A stretch of 64,000 nucleotides of DNA from Liolophura sinensis (lineage: Eukaryota; Mollusca; Polyplacophora; Chitonida; Chitonidae), in assembly GCF_032854445.1 (NCBI RefSeq), contig NC_088295.1, forward strand, positions 47,047,385-47,111,384, read 5' to 3'. The notes under the pieces were generated by a model that saw nothing but the letters and a program-made list of their open reading frames with translations, searched no databases and had not been told where the DNA came from. Below are positions 24,296 through 35,957 of this stretch, piece after piece (position 1 is the stretch's first letter; every line of letters starts with the position of its first letter). Made by a program: the position numbers and the translations under genes.

Positions 24296-25615
24296 GTGTA
24301 TCAATGAAAAAAATTTGCACTGTCAGCTGTATTTCTTGGTAACCAAAATCCAGTTTTGCAAGTTTCATCCAACTATAATTTGGTTTCCTCCTTGCTGCAC
24401 AAGTGTACACTGGGCTAACATCTGATTGCATCAATGAAAAAATGTGCATAGACTTCATCTCTTGGAAACCAAAATAATAACGAACACAATTAGCATTATT
24501 TTGGTATACAAGCACATTACAGTTTACACAGCCTTCAAAATACCTAATGTGTGAAGTTGTTCAAGACGCTGCAAGAGATACCATGGGACGAAGCATTGCA
24601 ACAATGCTTGTGTTCTCCAAAGGTCCTTCGCAAAGCTGACAACAGATCGTTGATGGGGGTGGGGGGCCATGTTTGGTAACATCCTCTCCAAACATCCACT
24701 ACGGAGATGGAATTCTGAAGACATTCCAGGCTGTTCTTTTGAGGAGAGCAGGAAGGGATGAGAACAATTCAGCCAACACACAGGAGCACTGAACCTGTCC
24801 CGCTCGCATATCCTCATAGGATTGATTTCAACGCAAACACAACAGAGATCGCGGTGGTCACAGCTCCAGCCCTGGACGTTCAAACTGATTGCATAACTTG
24901 AACTATCCTGTGGTTGACCTATCTCTTGTTGATGGTTGGTTTAATCTGGCTATTGTGTGGGCTGTGCCGGGAGGGTTTGTGCATGGGTTTCAATTTACGC
25001 CTCAGTTGGTGAGATGGTATTTCACAGGTTTTCTCTGAAGCTTTATGTTCAGTTTCTAGTACAACGCCAAGGTTTGTGGATATCAACAGTCAATTACAAC
25101 AAAACGAAACCAATCAGATGCTGTCACAAGATTCAATGCCTGGGCTTGAAGGCGATGCCAACATTCACAATCCAGTCCTGATGCCAAACTTTTTATCATT
25201 GTGTTAATGTGTAAACCTTCTAGGTTAAAATTTTACTAGTTCCACCTCAAAAGCCTTGAAAAGCAATACATGTACTTATTTAATTATTTATTTCGTTGTT
25301 GCATAATTCTCTATTGAAGAATTTCCACGTACACAACGGCAGTCAGCTTTATGTGCGGAGGAATCAGTTAAAACCACCAACCTTTAGCACTTCATTCACA
25401 CAATTCTCTTGCAAAAATACAGGCCTACATACCACATTGTTGGAAGTCAAGTGCTCTTCAAAGAGGACACCTAGTTCCCCAGAAGCCCAAAGGGCAAATC
25501 ATGCTCACACTACTTTTGTACAGAAAACTCAAGATAACGTATCAGTATCACAGTTATCCTAGATGAAGTTATGACAGAGCTGAATAATTATTAGACTAGG
25601 AGCCATAGCTGTGAA
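24296..25615. other. Intergenic, no gene recognised
   Basis: Unique sequence. The 119-codon minus ORF at 24524-24883 is of normal complexity but shows no domain or splice support, and I do not call it a gene. Confidence 0.4.
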
Positions 25616-25862
25616 GGGGCCTCTGTGGCTCAGTTGGTTAGTGCGCTAGCACAGCGTAATGACCCAGAGGCCTCTCACCAATGCAGCTCATGCTGCCTTC
25701 CTCTCCGGCAGTAAGTGGGAAGGTCTGCCAGCAAACTGCGGATGGTCGTGGGTTTCCCCCGGGCTCTGTCTGGTTTCCTCCCAGCCATAATGCTGGCCGA
25801 CGTCGTATAAGTGAAATATTCTTGAGTACGGCGTAAAACACCAATCAAATAAATAAATAAAA
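25616..25862 (+). repeat. Family-A SINE, full length but lacking the B box
   Basis: Begins GGGGCCTCTGTGGCTCAGTT with the A-box-like TGGCTCAGTTGGTTAGTGCG, continues through the conserved centre (GTGGGTTTCCCCCGGGCTC; CATAATGCTGGCCGACGTCG) to GTACGGCGTAAAACACCAAT and (AAAT)n. Compared with the copy at 36981, about 21 bp are missing at 25684/25685, and these hold the TTCAAGTCC B box. The copy should therefore be unable to drive its own Pol III transcription. Confidence 0.92.
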
Positions 25863-26033
25863 TTTAGCTATGGATATAAGTAATACTGACTTGGACAATG
25901 GTTTTATCATTAGACTAAGAGCCCTTAACTTTCAATTCAAACAATTATGCCTTGGTTAATGGTTTTATCATAGGCTAGAAACCTATAACTTTCAATACAG
26001 GTTTATGATGACTTTAATGGAACCCATACCTAT

Positions 26034-26163
26034 TTATTTATTTGATTGGAGTTTTACGCTGTACTCAAAAACATTTCACTATTACCACATCAGCCAGTGT
26101 TATGGTGAGAGGAAACTGGGCAGAGCCTGTGGTGAAACCCACAACCATCTGCAGGTTGCTGCC
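26034..26163 (-). repeat. Family-A SINE, 5'-truncated, with 12-bp TSD
   Basis: A diverged copy (ACGCTGTACTCAAAAACATT; CCAGTGTTATGGTGAGAGG; CATCTGCAGGTTGCTGCC). The flanks ACCCATACCTAT (26022-26033) and ACCCATAACTAT (26164-26175) differ at one base. Confidence 0.85.
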
Positions 26164-26289
26164 ACCCATAACTATCAATTCAAGTTATGATGCCTTGGAT
26201 AACACTTCTATTATTTATCAGGCTAGCATACATAATTTTGATAGCTTTATCAAACACTTTTAGCAGTGTAAAGTGACCTGTGGAAAGGA

Positions 26290-26516
26290 TTTATTTATTT
26301 ATTTATTTATTTGATTGGTGTTTTACGCCGTACTCAAGAATATTTCACTCATACGACCGCGGCCAGCATTATGGCGGGTGGAAACCGGGCAGAGCCTGGG
26401 GGAAACCCACAACCATCCACGGGTTGCTGACAGACCTTCCCACATACGGCTGGAGAGGAAGCCAGCATGAGCTGGACTTATTCTCACAGCAATCGCATTG
26501 GTGAGACTCCTGGGTC
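26290..26516 (-). repeat. Family-A SINE, nearly full length, with 14-bp TSD
   Basis: (TTTA)n tail, GATTGGTGTTTTACGCCGTA, GCGGCCAGCATTATGGCGGG, AGGAAGCCAGCATGAGCTGG, ending within CATTGGTGAGACTCCTGGGT before the A box. The flanks ACCTGTGGAAAGGA (26276-26289) and ACCTGTGAAAAGGA (26517-26530) differ at one base. Confidence 0.92.
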
Positions 26517-26530
26517 ACCTGTGAAAAGGA

Positions 26531-29449
26531 TGCATGATCTTTAATTACTGAAGATGGCTACGTGTATGAAGGATGCAGGGGATCTAGATTACAGCTCTCA
26601 GTCTACATTCTGTCAGGTGTCAAATGGGGAAACGTGCCGGTGAAGATCTGGCAATGTCTATCACTTTCACTCCTTATCAAACCAAGTTAAGACAGTGGAA
26701 CAACAAAGGGATTTCTGGCATGCTTCAGAGATGATTTCAAAGTGTAACACAACAAAAGTGCTGTGGCACACAACAGGCTCTGGTCTTGTTCCTAGCAGGC
26801 AATCAGTGGGCCGGCTGCGTGGAAGTGGCCCAGGCAGACAGACGAAAAAGAGGGGGTGGAAATGTGCGGAATGGCATACCTGAGGCCCGGTATGCGCTTG
26901 GCAATGACCTCTTTCCGTTCGGTGAGAGCCAGTCTTTGTGTTCGGCCATTCTCTCAAGCCATGGTGAAAATGCTTGCTCCGCCAAAGTCATTTCTAACCG
27001 CTGATCCAATCCCTTGTGTTTGTGTACGTATCTCAGTGGATTTTCGATGATATTTTGCAAACGTCCTGTGTGAGGTGGTATGTCCATGGGCAGTCACCTT
27101 CAAGCGCTGTGCCATGCCTCATTTGTGGAGCATTTCCTCGCAACTATGTAATAGCCCAAAGATCAGAGACAATTAAATTTGATGCATCTGACTCAACATA
27201 GCTCAACACAGCTTGAGCGTTCCTTACAAACTTCAGATGAACTGGGTTTGCTCCCACGTGCCTTAGCTAGAAAAAAACCTCAGATAAACCAGTCAATGTT
27301 CGCACTTTCCTTCAGCATTAGTGAGAACACAATGTGTACATCTTTAAGAATAAATAAATTTTATTTATGCCTTGCACAGTGCAACAGAACTGATGTCTTT
27401 ATTCATATTTAATAAAATAAATACAGAATGGGAACACCTGAAATGCCAACAACAGGACTCATGGATGCCACTTTAATGACGTCAAACGTTCCTTTCCCAG
27501 TTCATCATTATGACATCACATTAAAGTCAGAACGACATTACAGCAGAAACTGATACTTTCTAACATCATAGATGCTTTGCTATCAATCCCTGATGTAATA
27601 TGGGTAAAGGCCATAACCTACCTGATTAAAAAATATTTTGCCTCCCCATTTCATTACTTTATGGCACAAATTTGAAATTAGCAATAAAATGCATACATCT
27701 AACTATTCAAATAGTTAATCTCTTCAATTGTACAATTTTGCTTGCCTCTAGATCTTGTCACACCCTGACATCACACTGGCCTTTGTTTATTCAACTAGCA
27801 TTCCACAGCCCCACACAATCCATTTCATATCATAAAACAAGAACCAACAGTATGGGCTTGGGATAAATGATGGTGTTGGGTACCTCTGTAATGTCAGGAA
27901 AATCTACTACAGAACACATATACACAAAATTCAAAAGAGGTTTAAACTAAAACCAGTAAATACCTTTGCCAATAGTTTACTTTATCCAATAAATAAAAAA
28001 CCCAGTGCAGATATGTTCATGGGCAGTGTTATTCACAGTCAAAATGTCAAATTAATATTGCAAACTATTAAATAGATGTGCACAAATTGCCTGGAAATGG
28101 ATTTGAACTCAATATTATCAACTCTGAAACTGCTTCATAATTTTGATAAATTTAAAATCTTCAAAGCTAATTTTCTCTAAAACAAGCCGTGGTTTAAGTT
28201 TTCCCCTGGATATTTTACAGATAAGACATCCGTTAAACTCACAGCTCTTTAATAAATAAGTCAATAAATAATTCAATGTAGAAATGTTTATATATGTTTT
28301 TAATGCACTATAATAAAAGTGCATGCCCAACCAGTTTAAAGGGGTAAAAAACATCCCTCTGATGGAATTCACAATTAAATCTAACAGCTAGAAGCATATA
28401 TACAGAGATATAAATCAAGTCAGATTAACTATATTCTTTAACCCACAAAGAATGCAGTGAAATTTCATCCCCTTCACCCCTAACAATGTTCTAGACTGAG
28501 GGCCTGGGTCCACAGTACTTTATTATTACACAACCAGATCATATCAAATTCAGCCCAGCCAGTGAAAAGGAATTTCTCACTTTCCAGAACAATAGCTTTC
28601 TCTCACAAAAGTAGCCTGTATTTCTCGCATCAACCATTCTCCCACATAAGTTTGCAAAACCCAAGAAAAAAAAAAAAGACTCTCGATTCAAAGAAAAAAA
28701 AAAAAAATGACAAATCTATTTTTGGTAATGATTTCCACATTTGTTGTGTCTGTGAGTATAGCTAACAGTGGAAATAATAAAAACAACAACACCTGGTCCC
28801 TAGCTTATGTCAAATGGACATCTATAGAGGGGATAAATGTACCAAATATTTCACATGGTGAAAATTCCACACGTTTTGCTTAGTCCCTTCGGCACACTTA
28901 CAGTTTACAGGTGTGTTTATCATTTATAAACTGTTAAAAAGATTTGCTGTTCTACACACTGACAAAATCATGACATGACTTTTTTTCCCCTCTTTATTGT
29001 GAATTTCGCTCAAAGACTGACATATGATAGGTCTGGATGTCTGTGCAGGGCTCACAGAATTCTGATCATCTCAAATCACTTAAACATGTTCTGTCCAGAA
29101 TGTAAAGGATGGATGTCATTTTTGACCCTGGTACTTGTAACTGCCAAAAACCTAATGAGGAGAATGGAGGGGATGGGAGTGGGGGTTGGAGGGAAGGGGG
29201 AGGAGGATGGAGGGGATGGGGGAGCGGGTGGGTGGGTTGCAGGGGTGCAGTGAATGAACAGCTTTCAACCCTAACTTTTCACATTGAAATTCTAACGTTA
29301 ATTTGAATGTTGTGCTACACCTTAGCAACTCTGTCAGTCTGTCATTGGACAGGTTGTGTGTCATTGGACAGTGCGTGGGTGGATTAATCTGTGGCTCAGT
29401 GGGTAGGTGGGTGGTTCATTGTGTGTGTATTTGTGTGGGTACTTGGGTT
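26531..29449. other. Intergenic, no gene recognised
   Basis: The block at about 26640-27180 is G+C-richer and open in several frames on both strands. No domain is recognisable and frame use is ambiguous, so no gene is called. 27200-28960 is AT-rich. 29150-29245 is G-rich (runs of GGGG). 29340-29449 starts a degenerate GTGGGT/GGATTGG simple array. Confidence 0.45.
29157..29245 (+). repeat. G-rich tract with G-quadruplex potential
   Basis: Many G3-G5 runs separated by short loops (GGGGATGGGAGTGGGGG, GGGAAGGGGGAGG, GGGTGGGTGGG). This meets the usual four-run quadruplex pattern several times. The overlapping Gly-rich ORFs are artefacts. Confidence 0.7.
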
Positions 29450-29468
29450 TGTTGGTGGATTGGGTGAT

Positions 29469-29816
29469 TGAGTGAGTGAGTGAGTGAGTGCTTGGGGTTT
29501 AGCGTCATACTTAACAATTTTTCAGTCATATGACGACGAAGGAATCCTTAGAGTAATGTGCCTCCTTGTTACAGGACAGATTTCCATCGCTCTTTTATTT
29601 AGTGCTGCTTCACTGAGACGACTTACCGAAGGCAAGTAAGCTGCCCCACCCGAGCCATTACACTGATACGGGTCAGTAAGGCATAGTGCTATCCCTTTAA
29701 TGCTGAATGCCAAGCGGGGAAGTTACAACTTCCTCTTTTAAGGTCTTTGGTGTCACCTGACCCAGGATTGGCCCTGGATCTACTGCCTCCCAAAGCGGAT
29801 GTGTTATTGAGGCCAA
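29469..29816 (-). repeat. Family-B SINE-like element, about 348 bp, with TSD
   Basis: Read on the minus strand it has a tRNA-like head near 29816, a body with CTTCGGTAAGTCGTCTCAGT, and a tail TCGTCATATGACTG...CTTAACAA...CCCCAAGCACTCACTCACTC. It is flanked by TGTTGGTGGATTGGGTGAT (29450-29468) and TGTTGGTGGATTGGTGAT (29817-29834), a target-site duplication of about 18 bp. It sits in a GGTGGATTGG-type simple array. Confidence 0.85.
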
Positions 29817-29834
29817 TGTTGGTGGATTGGTGAT

Positions 29835-30229
29835 AGATAGATAGGTCTTTGGGTTGCAGGGTGGGTCATTGGATAAATGGGTTGGATGGACAGTTGGCAG
29901 ATCAGTGGGTGGGTTGGTGGGTGGATTCCTGTGTTAATGGTTTGGTTGGTGCAAGATGACATGAAGATGGTTGAATTTCTGAGTTATGTCACAGCAGCTG
30001 CATATTTGTACTTGTTCTCATAAAAGACAGTAATGAAAGGCTGAGAAACCTTGCAAAAAATAGTCCTCAGTATTTGACTAGAAGTTGATTTGAACTTTGG
30101 GACTTTCTTTAGGTTAGATCAATGATACACTTACGAGATAAGCAGACTGCAGTTATTTTTGGGTTGTTTTTCTCAGGTTGAATCTGTGAAGAACTCAAAT
30201 TGCTCAAAGATTTACTTTAACACAATGTT
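29835..30229. repeat. GGTG/GGAT-rich degenerate simple sequence grading into unique DNA
   Basis: 29835-29950 continues the array interrupted by the family-B element (GGGTGGGTTGGTGGGTGG, GATAGATAGATAGG). 29960-30229 is unique DNA without a gene. Confidence 0.55.
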
Positions 30230-30990
30230 TCTGTGGTGTTACTGGGACAGTTGTTTCACATCCTGAGTGATGGGTGGTTTGCATCACATCAAGAGTGACA
30301 GGGTGATGCATTTATTTCACAACTGAGGTGATTTTTTTCGTCACATTCAAAAATAAATTTGTATCACATCCAGCGTGACGGATAGATGGATTTATGTGAG
30401 ATCCACTGTGATGGAGAAATTCACTTATACTGATTCATCCACTGTGACTGGGGAAACTCACTTGTGTTTCATCAAGTGTGAAGATTTGGCTCTCATCCAC
30501 TGATGCTGAAACTCATTTGTCTTTCATCAAGTGCATTAGGTGGATGAATTTGGGTCTCATCCACTGTGACGGGAAACTCATATGTGTCACACCCACTGTG
30601 ATGGGAAAACTCACTTGTGTCATATCCACTGTGATGGGAAACTCATGTGTCACATCCACTGTGATGGGAAAACTCATGTGTCACATCCACTGTGATGGGA
30701 AACTCATATATGTCACATCCACTGTGATGGGGAAAACTCATTTGTGTCACATCCACTGTGATGGGGAAAACTCATTTGTGTCACAATGTGACAGGGGGAT
30801 GCATCTTTTTGCATCAAGATTCACTGGGGATCATGCTTTGTAGCACATCTACATACAGTGTGACAGGCCAAGTATTTGTATCACATCTTGGGAATGTACT
30901 GACTCAGGGAGTCACTTCAGGGATCCCATGCTGTGGGGATGTATATTTGCATCACATCCAGTATAGTGGGGAGGTGAGGTCATCTCTCAC
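30230..30990 (+). repeat. Minisatellite A, about 32-33-bp unit, core 30565-30790
   Basis: The core unit resembles CACATCCACTGTGATGGG plus AAAACTCATTTGTGT, with about seven good copies at 30565-30790 and older degenerate units on both sides. The 121-codon ORF across it (repeats such as STVMGKL and HCDGKL) is a translation of the satellite, not a gene. Confidence 0.9.
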
Positions 30991-33900
30991 ACTGTGAGGG
31001 GTAGGGCTGCTTGGTGGGCCAATACAATAAAAATTTCCACCATTTCCTCCAAGTATGTCTCTGTCACACACACAAATGTTAACACACCATTTGTATAAAA
31101 ATGGTGATTAATTTCTGATTAATTTCTGATTAATCTCCTGTTGAACAACAAAGGTATGTATGCATGGTTCTCCCGAAGTGACTGCTAATCTGTGGTTGTT
31201 GGTTCCTTGCAATGAAGGATACCATGCACAAAAACAAATTAATTCAGAAAATTTCTATTTCACGTATGAGTATACAAATATTGTGCAATGGGTCAATCTG
31301 GTTTCCCACTGTACCTGTGCACCAAATTTGACCAAAATCAGACCATTAATGGAGCTGTTTTACATGGAAAACAAGGTCTGCCAGAAGGACACACCCAAAT
31401 TAATATCGCTAGATTTGCAAGTTTAAAAAGTGGGGATAAGAAGCAAAACATAAAGTGAATTGCAATGTGCAAACTCAGGACCCTTTTTGGAGTTGTTTTG
31501 ATTTGATCTGAGCTTACAAGAGTTTCTGAATGAAATGTCTGATGACAGTGTCCCACCCCATTACGGGAGTTGGACGGGAGGGATCAGGTCTGAGCATGTG
31601 CAGAGGCAAAAGTCTTAGCACCGCCCACAAAAGCCGCAAGCAAACACTGCCACTATTGCATATACACACAGATTGGAAAGAAAACATGACTTTTGTAATT
31701 CAGTCAACAACTGCCAAAGCCTCATCTGCAATATAAACCCTTCAATTACACATCCTCGCAGCTTAAGGTGTACAAGTTTCACTAGGATGGTTGGTTTGAA
31801 AGTTTCGTCTAATTCGTTTACATTTCTCGTCAAACAGCAGCAGTCAGTGCTGAACAGGGTTGTGGCTCTGATGTAGATCTAAAGGCTGGGAGACTGAGAA
31901 GCTGCGTAATGCGTCAATATTTCATAAATGCCTATTGACCCCGGCTTCATACTAGCCATAACCTCCACGCATTGGGACCGTTGGGAAAAACACACAAGAA
32001 ACTCTTACGCAAACTGCATAGATATTAGATGAGCTGATATAACATCCACATGTATGTAAGGTGAGGACGGGAAACTCCATGGGTGTTTTGGGGTTAACTC
32101 AGGACAGGAATCCATGAACCTTGAGGGTTTAAAGGTATCACCTAACGAGATATAGATATAACACATACCTGGAGTTCATAGATCTTAATGTCTGTAAATG
32201 GATTAAGTCCTTGTTTATATCTAAGCTATAAGGTATAAAGCAGTTGTGCAAACCGGAAGTATATCTGGATCAGGTTTTAACTTACATGCATCTGCTCAAA
32301 ATACTGACCGATAATTTAGACTAAGAAAACCATTTCACTGTTATAATACATGTATAGACTAATGTTGATATTAGAATTTTAAGTTATTGATTCTGAAGTG
32401 GGATTATCCAAACCATATGAAATCTGCGTTGACAAACAAAATCCTGCATTTAGATGCAGTTCACATTGCATATTGATTCTGCTTATTTTTTATTACATGT
32501 TCCACAAATAGATTCTTGTCCCAAAAAATGCATGGCAAAAATGTCAGAAATTTTTAACTTTCAGACATGTACAAATGATACATTGAGATCTGTATGTATA
32601 TTTATAATATACGCCTACATGTACTGCATGTTGCTATCTGTAATGTTTTACAGCAAAGTTTAATATTGTAACTCCTTTGATTTGGATGGGAAGGGGTGCA
32701 TCTGCACTCTGGTTGGGGTATCGTCTAACTGAGGGCCAAATGGCTCCTGAGCCCCGTCACCCATCCATTCTCGATCCGATCCTCAAACCTTGTGTAACTG
32801 AATGAAAACAGGCCAATTCCTGGCTCTCTTAAAACCAATGACTGTTTAACTTTCTCATGGCACCTCATACAAAATCACATCACAAAGTGAGGGCCATCAA
32901 AATTGTTCGCTCACCATCAAGCAAACCCATTCTTTTGGCTCTAATCCTTGTGTCAGTGCTGTGATATCTTTGGTAAACACTGGAGGGATTTCCTCCTGCA
33001 AACCAGCCTTCTCTGCCCACATATTTCAATTGCACTTGGGAAGACCGCCTCATCATATTCTCCAGGTAAAACTTTACCCACAACCTTCACATCTTGCCAA
33101 ATCTCAGCCTTAAATAACATAAGTGTATGCAAAGCTTTTTTTTTTATTTTCCTTTTTTTTTATGCTGTCCAAATTTCTTTCGTTTTTGTCCTCGAGGCAT
33201 TTTTTTTTTATTGTCGTTGTTGTTATTTTATTCGCCCTGGAATCCTTAAGGGCTGTAAGGTGAAGAGTTCAGCCAGATTCCCGTCAACTTGATTATCAAA
33301 CACGAGTTACATGCTTCATATAGACAAAACCTTTATCCCTCTGGATACAGTCAGTGGAATTCCCGGATGAAACAGTCACTTTTTAAATACACCTATACAG
33401 AACATTCTATATGGCCTTCAGAAACAACACACCACATTCCATTCCGCTCTTTTTTCAAAGGGACACTGGAATCACATTTATTTGCTTGCTCCCTTCATCA
33501 GAAGAAGTAAAAAAAAAAGCGGTTTAGACAAAACTTAGACTTAAAATTAGAATCAAGCAAAAATAATTTCAGCTTATAAAACTTCTGAACAGCTTGTCTT
33601 TCTACTTTTATGCCATGTCCATCAATAAAAATGGCCATCATAAAACTAAGGTTTTGTTTTATTTTACTAGTCATTTGATACAATTCTACAGCGCCTCAAT
33701 GAACGACATGTACCCATAAACTAACACGTAACATTCAGACTGCTGTTATCAAATACCAAAGCAAAGAAAAAAAAAAAAAAACAAACAAAAAGAATGTCAC
33801 AGTCTATCACAGAAACAAATATAGAAAAGTCTTGGTTTCCGCTCTATGTTTGAGCCTCCACTGCTTTTTTTCCTGATCACTTAATGCAGGAAAAATAACA

Positions 33901-34065
33901 AATGTCACAAATTGGAAAAGAAAAAAGAAAGAAATTATTTTAAATTTCTACACATTACACCTCAAAGCTTTTGAAAATGAACTTTTACTTACCCCAAATT
34001 CCCTTAATCCTAACTAACTTTTGAATCAAAGAGTGCATAGCTGAGTGGTTACAGAATGCATCTTG
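30991..34065. other. Intergenic, no gene seen
   Basis: A short triplicated TGATTAATTTC lies at about 31104-31134. Long T/A tracts occur at about 33137-33211 and 33765-33782. No exon with good splice sites and conserved translation was recognised. Confidence 0.5.
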
Positions 34066-34665
34066 CACCTCCATGATGAGCCTGCAACTTGGTGAGGCAG
34101 CACCAACACTGACACCCCCATGATGAGCCTGCAACTTGGTGAGGCAGCACCAACACTGACACCCCCATGATGAGCCTGCAACTGGGTGAGGCTGCACCGA
34201 CACCAACACCTCCATGATCAGCCTGCAACTGGGTGAGGCAGGACCGACATTGAAACCTCCATGAACAGCCTACAACTGGGTAAGGCAACACCGACACTGA
34301 AACCTCCATGAACAGCCTACAACTAGGTGAGGCAGCACCAACACTGACACCCCCATCATCAACCTACAACTAGGTGAGGCAGCACCAACACTGACGCCCC
34401 CATGATCAGCCTACAATAGGGTGAGGTAGCACCGACACTGAAACCTCCACAAGTGAGTGACCCAGCATGGACTCTGACACTTCCATGATTAATCTCCAAG
34501 TGGGTGACCCAGCATGGACATTGACACTTCCATGAGTAATCTCCAAGTGGGTGACCCAGCATGGACACTGACACTTCCATGATAAATCTCCAAGTGGGTG
34601 ACCCAGCATGGACACTGAAAACTTCCATGATTAACCTCCAAGTGGGTAATCTGACACAGACACTG
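34066..34665 (+). repeat. Minisatellite B, 47-bp unit in two subfamilies
   Basis: About 12-13 units. Subfamily 1 (34066-34440) carries GCCTGCAACTGGGTGAGGCA; subfamily 2 (about 34450-34640) carries ATCTCCAAGTGGGTGACCCA. They meet at a shortened unit near 34441-34477. Because 47 is not a multiple of three, the array is open in more than one frame, which explains the overlapping repetitive ORFs on the minus strand. Confidence 0.93.
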
Positions 34666-35675
34666 GCACCTTACATTTAATACTGGTATTTCCTTAGTTA
34701 TTATCAGTTATCATGATTTGTGTAGGTTGTGAAATCAGTGTAACACTTACAGTATAACAGAGAAATAATATGGGAAAGAGTAAAAAGGTTAAGTGGGGAG
34801 TTATTGAAAATTTACAGGTGGCATAACTAAAGCAGTGCGAGAAAAAATATCAAGGATGAGAAGGCAATAAATGTATGATTAGAGGTAATATAAAAATAAT
34901 AATAATAATAATAATAATAGAGGCATTTTTTGACATGATACACAAGTCCATTTTTTTACTGAAAACACTGACATTCTGGGATTTAATATGTACAGGTAGT
35001 CGGTTCCACAGTTTCACCACAGAATATCTAAAAGATTAGGTTAGTCTGAAAGACAGTTGCAGATACTTGGACATAAAGTGTAAATACGATTGGGAAGTTA
35101 CTTCTTTTTTCTACTATTGTAAATAAATAACCCAAAACATCCTACTATTGGAATCCTACACAACTTTTAAGGTATTTAAGAGCCAAATATGCTGTACAGG
35201 TAGTACTATTAAATAAAACACTCTCATATTGGAGCTCCAATAATGTGAACTAACATAAAATAGTTATCAAGTTACTTTAGAGTTAATAGTGACACGTCAG
35301 TCCGAGATTAAAAGCTTTCTCTCTGAGTACATAGTGTGTATATTGTATTTAGTGTGAAAATGTCCACCTACACATATTCACACCTACTCACAGCCATAAA
35401 ATAACTGTTAATAATATAACCACAAACCGCTGAACACAATACAGTACACTACAAAAATCTGTATCAGATATTTAGTACCAGAAAGAGCCTTTTGGTAGGC
35501 ATGAGATAATTTTAACGCACCTGGTGAACTCAAAGATGCGGGTATAATATGTCACTGCGAATCTATCAACGACAATGTAGAATTACCTCTGATTGTTTGT
35601 ATTGACCAATTAACTACATGTATGAACTCTGAAATGAAATGTTATATGTGCCCTAAATAATACAGAAAATTCTTG
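34666..35675. other. Intergenic, with (AAT)n microsatellite
   Basis: AT-rich. An (AAT)n run of about eight units lies at 34894-34918. No gene was seen. Confidence 0.6.
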
Positions 35676-35686
35676 TTACTTTTCTA

Positions 35687-35946
35687 TTTATTTATTTATT
35701 TCCATGGTGTTTTACGCCGTTTTCAAGAATAATTCACTTATACAACGGCGGCCAGCATTATGGTGGGAGGAGACCGGGCAGAGCCAGGGGATACCCACAA
35801 CCATGTTGCTGGAAGACCTTCCCACTTAGCGCCAGAGAGGAAGCCAGCGTGAGCTGGAGTTGAACTCACAGTGAGCACATTGGTGAGAGGCCTCTGGGTC
35901 AATACGCTGCGCTAGCGCGCTAACCAACTGAGCCATGGAGGCCCCA
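35687..35946 (-). repeat. Family-A SINE, full length, with exact 11-bp TSD
   Basis: Complete from the (TTTA)n tail through GTGTTTTACGCCGTTTTC and GGCGGCCAGCATTATGGTGG to the tRNA-like head GGGGCCTCCATGGCTCAGTT (minus strand). The B box is visible as GAGTTCAACTCCAGC. It is flanked by TTACTTTTCTA at 35676-35686 and 35947-35957. Confidence 0.95.
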
Positions 35947-35957
35947 TTACTTTTCTA

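Noticed and set aside
24524-24883. 119-codon minus ORF
   Set aside because: Normal complexity but no recognisable domain, no promoter, and no paired splice sites or homologue I can name.
26640-27180. G+C-richer block open in several frames on both strands
   Set aside because: No frame stands out, no domain is recognised and splice sites are unconvincing. It was kept only as a note in the intergenic entry.
30478-30843. 121-codon ORF with STVMGKL/HCDGKL repeats
   Set aside because: Translation of minisatellite A, with the frame drifting as unit lengths vary.
33985-34628. Several overlapping minus ORFs rich in HPLGD/CRLIM repeats
   Set aside because: All come from the 47-bp minisatellite, which is open in more than one frame.
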